A stretch of 64,000 nt of DNA from assembly GCA_002633005.1 (NCBI GenBank), contig NMRA01000418.1:245173-309172 (forward strand). Direction: 5' to 3'. The translations under genes were made by a program, and so were the position numbers. Position 1 is the stretch's first letter. Each line of letters starts with the position of its first letter. Shown one piece after another: positions 58,201-64,000 of the stretch. The notes under the pieces were generated by a model. The model worked only from the letters and a program-made list of their open reading frames with translations. It did no database searches and was not told where the DNA came from. Source of the DNA: Phoronis australis (taxonomy: Eukaryota > Phoronida > Phoronidae).

Positions 58201-59150
58201 GTGATTCTCAGCATTAAACACGTTTTTCATGGGCTTTGCAAAAATTGTCCTCTAGGCGCTTATTATGCAACGGATAGGGTCAATTAAAGCTAAGGTCATC
58301 TAACGTTCAAAATGTTGTATCACGTTTTTCAAGGAATTCTTTTCAATTTCAGCACACTGGGTAAGTTAACCTGCCAATTGTACACCCTAGTTTACTACGC
58401 AATAGTCCTAACCAATCAGAAAAAATAGGTCAAAGGTCATTGAGTGCAAACTAAAATTTTGAGCTAGACACTTCAAATTCACAAGTCTGATTGGAACCTC
58501 TAATTCAATTTAAAATTCAAAATTTCAGGTCATTTAGTGCAACCATGGGGACATCATTCACCAAGTATTCTGATGTGTCAACCGTTACATGTATACAACT
58601 GTGATTCTCAGGATTAAACACACTTTTCACGGCTTTGTAAAGATTCTCCTAAAAACGCTAGGGTCAATTAGTGCAAAGGTCATCTAACTTTCAAAATGTT
58701 ATATCCCTACATTTTTCAAGGAATTCTTTTTAAGTTCAGCACACTGGTGAAAGTCACCATGCCAATCGAACTATGCAATAGGCCTAACCATTCAGAAAAA
58801 TAGGTCGGTCATTAATTGCGAAATAAAATTTTGAGCTAGAGATTTCAAAATTACAAATCTGTTTAGTAAATGTGATTCAGTTTGAATTCTAAGCTATCAG
58901 GTCATTTGGTGCACCCATGGGGTCATTAGGTGCATTTTTCTTCTGAAAGTTTAACAAATTCATTCATGTTGTATTCTATAGTTCTTAAAGTAAAACATCT
59001 GTGATTCTTAGCATTAACCACACTTTTAATCCAGTTTCCAATTATTCTTTCATTCGGGTTCATAATGCACTGAAAGAGGTCAATTAGTAAAAAGATCATC
59101 AAAATATTAACATGTTATTTTACCTAAATTTTTAACGAATTCCTTTTCAA
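55300..59150. repeat. Degenerate higher-order tandem repeat, ~3.8 kb
   Basis: An AAAATGCACT...GACC...GGTCAA block recurs near 55308, 55742, 55898, 56322, 56927 and 57321, each followed by a run such as TTCTTCTTCTACAG and AATTTTGATAACAAG. GGGGTCATTAGGTGCA and its variants recur many times to about 58930. A larger unit is visible too: the CACTATGCACATGCATAC / AAGTGCGCATGCG block near 56745 recurs near 57735, about 1 kb on. The units are too diverged and stop-rich for coding. Confidence 0.7.
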
Positions 59151-59999
59151 ATTGGTTAACGGGTTGCTGTCAGTAACTTCCCATAACAATTCGTTTAATA
59201 CACACGCGCAGAGTCCATTATTGTCACGCCGTGACTATAATCGTTATAGTTTCCTGTTTGTCATTCTAAAAATCAATTACTATTTATATTTGTGTTTCCA
59301 TTTTTCACTTAACAATTGCAAAGTAAGACAGGGGAATCCCAGACCCCTGTTACTTACTCATTGGAACTGGGAAAATAAAAAATGAAAAATGTGTACTTTG
59401 TGTGTGCTGTGCTATCTGATAACCCCTAAAAATACGACTGACCGAACACATTTGTTAATCCGAGTCTTTCCTGCTCATGCTCTCTGATGTCAAATTTTTG
59501 GTATTTTGTTTCAGTTGTTGGTTTACTTCTTGTTATTATATAATTGTTTTTCTTCTGCATGCAAAAATATAACACTTAAAACTGCATTCCTTTCACTGAG
59601 TATAAAGTACAAAAACTTAATTTACAAAATGTAGTATACAAGTTTTCTTGCGAACATTGAATATCTGTTCCCCTCACAAAACCCAAGAGAAAATGACAGT
59701 GCTAACTGGTTCTTCCAAATTTTGACTCCTTCAATTCAATCGCATGTTATCTCTCCACTACTCAACATAGCAACTGATTTTATTTTGACAAGTGAATATT
59801 CTTGCTCAGTGCGATCATTAAATGTAGCTCAGTTTTTTTATTAAAAAGCTACAGTGGAGTACTGGAGAAGAGTTCACTTTCACGAAATCACGTTCAAGAT
59901 AAAACTCTTAGTTCCATATTATTTTATAGATTTTCTATGTATTTCTGATATCTACAACCTATCCTTTTATTTAGAGGATGCTCAGACACCGAAAGAGTG
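59151..59999. other. No recognised feature
   Basis: AT-rich DNA between the tandem repeat and a mobile-element remnant. Confidence 0.4.
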
Positions 60000-61860
60000 A
60001 AATGGACATAAGGTCTCAATAATCATAAGTATCACTTGTCAAAAAACTGTGGGGAACACGTCAAATGAGTCTACATGGAGAGCAGGGTGTGCTGCGATTG
60101 AAAGTATTGGAGTCCCTTTTGATTGCATTCAAGAAGCCTGTTTTTAATGAGCAGCAAATGGGGTCATGCTGCACTTGTTTGCAGGATTTTCTTGTTATCC
60201 CCTGCATTTGTCAGTCTTTGCAGTATTCCACAACTGATGTGCACCATTGGGTATTTTACTAGCTTTTGCTCTGTGGTTATAATTACTGCCATTTTGTTTC
60301 CACTTGAAATGAAAAAAGTATGTTTCGAAATATCATTTGTCTTGTAATAGCGTCTCTTGGCCAGTTTCTTTACCAATGTTCTGTTGTTTTGAGTGTCGAA
60401 CTTTGTTCCGAGGATGCTAACGGAATGGAATAGAGATTGTTAACAGCAACAGTTGTCGTGTATCGAACCAATTTTGCATAATCATAAATATATTTAGAAC
60501 TTGCCATGCAATGTACATGTACTTTTTGCCCATGATACTAGTGACAGCAAGTTTTGACACACAGGTTTTACAAATGATATGTCAACGTCAGTGAGCCTTT
60601 GAACCTCGATTCCCGCCTGGAATAAAGCTGTGTGAGTTAACACAAGTATTTATTGGGTATCATTGTTACAAATTCGTTTTCGTTGGTTAATACTTACCTG
60701 TATACTTATGATTATGAGCTGATTCGTACGGTACTGAATTTAAACAAACACTAATTATACTTGCAGCACAAAAATCAACCGATGCAACTGCAAGTGCAAA
60801 CATGGGAAAATCAGCTGAAGACGTTTCTGGCGTTAATAATTCGTAACATGTCTGAATCATCGTGTGAATGTTTTAAACGACATGACATAGAACAATATAC
60901 GCATTTTATTTTTACAGATCTTATGAACTCCAAAAAATCAAGCAATTCGACTTATTACTTAACCAAATCTTTTAGCATAGGAAAATGTTTACTCTTCCAA
61001 TCATACGCTAACTAAAACCAGAAGCATCAAAAGATCCTGAAAGTTTAGCAGTAAATAAGACGCTTTTCAATTTCACGAAAACGCTATTACCAAAATGGCC
61101 ATTCCTCTATTTTCAAATGCTGAACTACAGTATTAAGGATGATAAATTTTTGTCTATGTCTTAAATTGTTTGAATACAACTGTATAATGCAATCAATGCT
61201 AGGAACCACACTCATTTCTTTTAATGCTTACTTTTGCCGAGCACTTAGACAAAATAAATTTCATTTGCTGCCCATATTGTGTGCTAAAGTGAAGAGCATT
61301 TTGGTCACCCGTTTCAGTAAAAAGAATTACTGTAACAAGGCTAAGGTGTTGACAAAGTTATTCCGGGTAGGGTGTTGCGGGCATGCAGAGATATTTCTTA
61401 AATTTTGTGTTTAACTTTGGGCTCAACATTAGTGTTTCCTGGTCAACTCATGCACGGCGACTCATGATCAACAGTTGACAAAGAATTCTACTACATATTC
61501 AGGTTGAAATCTGGTGGAATCACCTCGGCCTCTTAATCATAATTTCTGCTGTTAAGTGCCAAAAGAACAAACTACCAGTGTGCCATTTACAAACAAGCCT
61601 TGCAACGTCATGTCGGTGCACAATCTCCAGTTGGTAATGGTTGGTTTTGAGCAGGGTACAGTGGTGTGAAGTTCCACTGGATGACTCTGCCATAAGCCCC
61701 AGAAAATGTCATGAAAAATGTTAATTGCAAGTGAAAAAAGAGTGATTGTGGTAAAAAATGAGCTCTTTGTTTGAAATGGGGCACACCATGTTCCATGTAG
61801 TGTGACAGTTGAGATTGTATAAACCCGCCCATTGTCTCAAGAAACAACATTTGATGAGTG
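60000..61860 (+). pseudogene. CXC-type mobile-element ORF remnant, copy 2 (inverted)
   Basis: Around 61570-61850 the plus strand encodes NYQCAIYKQALQRHVGAQSP and VGNGW, then after stops and shifts HWMTLP, APENV and CALCLKWGTPC. It is the same protein as the minus-strand copy at 49.1-49.4 kb. The blocks at 61060-61140 and 49850-49960 are also reverse complements (ATTCCTCTATTTTCAAATGC). At least two in-frame stops make it a pseudogene. Confidence 0.55.
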
Positions 61861-62708
61861 GATGAAGAGTGTATGTTATGTTGTTACAGAACTTTAATTT
61901 GTAGCGTAATGGAAAAAAATTGACAATATTTTATATGCTGCCGCTCTCAAGACTGCACGGAGGATGTTCCTCTGTGACTGTTCACAATGAACTGCAATGT
62001 GGATAATGATAAGTAATTGCCACAATTAATGAAAGTGATGGCAGTGAATTTATTGCAGAAGCGTTGGAAATGTATGTTGCTCATATGTAGGTTGTAATGG
62101 CAAATCTTATTTTTTAAGTTCCAAATGGTTAACAGTATTGTTCTTTTGGTAGGAGTTCAGAATATAGTTGTATGTTTTCTAGCCAAGGGGGGCTGTTATA
62201 ATTTTAATTTTTCTCTTTTTGAGTAATTTTCCAACTAATGTCATAATATTTAACACTTTTCTTGTGCAGTAACTTAAAATGAAAAAGATCAAATCAAGTT
62301 ATCGTTCGTTTTTTTCTAGTTATGATGGCTTTTGAAGATAGGTTTTCTGTGCCAAATTTTGGAAAAAATCAGGTGTTTGAGGTCAAATTTAACAAAAACG
62401 TGAAAGTCAAAGCTTGGGAACTTTTTAGATTCTTTAAGTATAATACTTAATTACCTTAAAAACACCAGAATTACCTTGCCTCCAAAAAGTAGCCACAGAA
62501 GTGATTTTCTAGACTTCCTAGAGTCTAATGGACTAATACATATAGGTTTTCCCACATACATAGGGATAATATTGCCATTTCCTATCGAGAATTTATTTCA
62601 TCTGGAAAGTCCCAAAGAGACCGGAATTATCGCCTGAGGGGCGACTATTCTCCAAAATCCAATCGGGCTCTAGAATACGGAGATAACGACTTCGCCATGT
62701 AATAATCT
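61861..62708. other. No recognised feature
   Basis: No exon, RNA gene or known element is visible. Confidence 0.4.
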
Positions 62709-63167
62709 GCATGTATGTGTTTAGGTATGTATATGGCATGTGAGTGTGTGTATGTGTGTACTTTGTTTGACGTCCAGATATGATTTCTACTTTTTGGGCT
62801 AAAATCTTTGTATTTCCTCGGGTCATTGAAGGGCTTAAAATCTAGTATTGTATATCGAAATACCGAAACAACAGCAGCGGCAGTCAAATTTTATCACCCG
62901 TAAAAACTGTCCAGCGGTATGTTAAAAGGTTACTAAACCCCTGTTTTGCTGATTTGAACCAATTCTCGTTATATCACCTGCGAATGCGTCATTGGCGTCC
63001 TACAGGAGTAGTAAGCGCATTATACCCTGTCTCAGAGATGAAATATCATGGTTCTATATGGATGTTATTCTCATAAGTAAGTAGTTTAAAGCGCAAGTCA
63101 CGCTTGTCGAATAGCAGACTTTGTCAGTACGGAGTTCTTGAATTTATTTCCAAATTGTTGAGGGTTG
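62709..63167. repeat. 459-bp block repeated at 63169-63627 across a lone n
   Basis: Equal lengths and the same start (GCATGTATGTGTTTAGG) and end (AATTGTTGAGGGTTG). There are only a few differences (for example CGGCAGTC versus CGGCTTTC and CTCGTTAT versus CTCCTTCT). A single n at 63168 separates them, so this is probably two haplotypes or unmerged contig ends. Confidence 0.85.
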
Positions 63168-63168
63168 N

Positions 63169-63627
63169 GCATGTATGTGTTTAGGTATGTATATGGCATG
63201 TGAGTGTGTGTATGTGTGTACTTTGTTTGACGTCCAGATATGATTTCTACTTTTTGGGCTAAAATCTTAGTATTTCCTCGGGTCATTGAAGGGCTTAAAA
63301 TCTAGTATTGTATATCGAAATACCGAAACAACAGCAGCGGCTTTCAAATTTTATCACCCGTAAAAACTGTCCAGCGGTATGTTAAAAGGTTACTAAACCC
63401 CTGTTTTGCTGATTTGAACCAATTCTCCTTCTATCACCTGCGAATGCGTCATTGGCGTCCTACAGGAGTAGTAAGCGCATTATACCCTGTCTCAGAGATG
63501 AAATATCATGGTTCTATATGGATGTTATTCTCATAAGTAAGTAGTTTAAAGCGCAAGTCACGCTTGTCGAATAGCAGACTTTGTCAGTACGGAGTTCTTG
63601 AATTTATTTCCAAATTGTTGAGGGTTG
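63169..63627. repeat. Second copy of the 459-bp block
   Basis: See the first copy. The few mismatches look like allelic or sequencing differences. Confidence 0.85.
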
Positions 63628-64000
63628 ACGATGATTACAGACAATTTTTTGTTTCTCAATTATGGATTGGAAAGACATTTTTAGTATCTGGTATGCCAAA
63701 ATCAAAATAACAAGTTTTGTTTTCCTTTTAACTCGCATATCTCGAGTAATGAGAATTTTTGGTCAATACATGGACACAACCAATCACATCATTATTCATC
63801 CTGCACTGTGTTTAGCATGATAAGTCGTGTGATATTGCTGCTCGTGTGTTATGGCATGTGTTAAACAATGGCAATGCCTGTGTTGGTTATGACAACTCAG
63901 TAACTGATCAAGCCGTGGCTCTATTCACTTTCGGGACATCGGAGCAGCGCCCACATGGAACGCGAAGCTCGCATGGTGGTGGACATGCCACAATGGCGCA
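63628..64000. other. No recognised feature
   Basis: Window edge. Nothing supported. Confidence 0.4.

Overview
This is a eukaryotic window: there are no operons or long uninterrupted genes, coding sequence is confined to short exons with GT/AG boundaries, and most of the DNA is transposon-derived. The repeat types (THAP/P-like DNA transposon, Ty3/gypsy fragment, non-LTR retrotransposon 3' ends, a tRNA-derived SINE, foldback elements, a CXC-like mobile ORF) suggest a marine invertebrate, perhaps an anthozoan cnidarian. That placement is an inference and not firm.

The one host gene I can assemble runs on the minus strand across about 46 kb and looks like a single-pass immunoglobulin-superfamily receptor. 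Its exons in transcription order are: a signal-peptide exon (53117-53066); a V-like Ig domain whose two canonical cysteines are replaced by Ile and Val (39611-39255); a canonical Ig domain (31072-30749); a series of 36-nt mini-exons each encoding a 12-residue Pro/Thr/Gly hinge repeat (25597-25562, 22428-22393, 20376-20341, 18553-18518, 8021-7986, plus one at 8515-8480 with a broken splice acceptor); and a probable transmembrane/stop exon (7232-7120). Every internal junction is phase 1, so exons can be added or dropped without breaking the frame. Four of the six mini-exons lie in a block that has undergone tandem and segmental duplication, three of them in ~1.8-2.05 kb tandem units, so hinge length appears to have grown by intragenic duplication. 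A second, nearly identical signal-peptide exon at 2767-2716 lies in a segmental duplicate of the first (2606-5190 versus 52952-55195). It marks the start of a second paralogous gene that continues off the left edge. The locus is therefore a tandem array of related receptors.

The introns are crowded. Two same-orientation foldback elements (25703-27294 and 32513-34058) bracket the Ig exon. A putative solo LTR (43233-43880), in the gene's own orientation, carries three heat-shock-element clusters, a TATA box and an initiator. A THAP/P-like transposon (46214-48930) interrupts a dispersed repeat whose empty copy is at about 13.3-13.6 kb. A tRNA-derived SINE with a 10-bp target duplication (54428-54713) is present in only one copy of the 5' segmental duplication. 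A degenerate 3.8-kb tandem repeat fills 55.3-59.15 kb.

The assembly has visible problems. There is one 480-bp gap (11296-11775). Each of the three isolated single n bases (16471, 37273, 63168) lies at a junction between near-identical direct repeats of 620, 816 and 459 bp, so those duplications are probably unmerged contig ends or haplotypes rather than biology.
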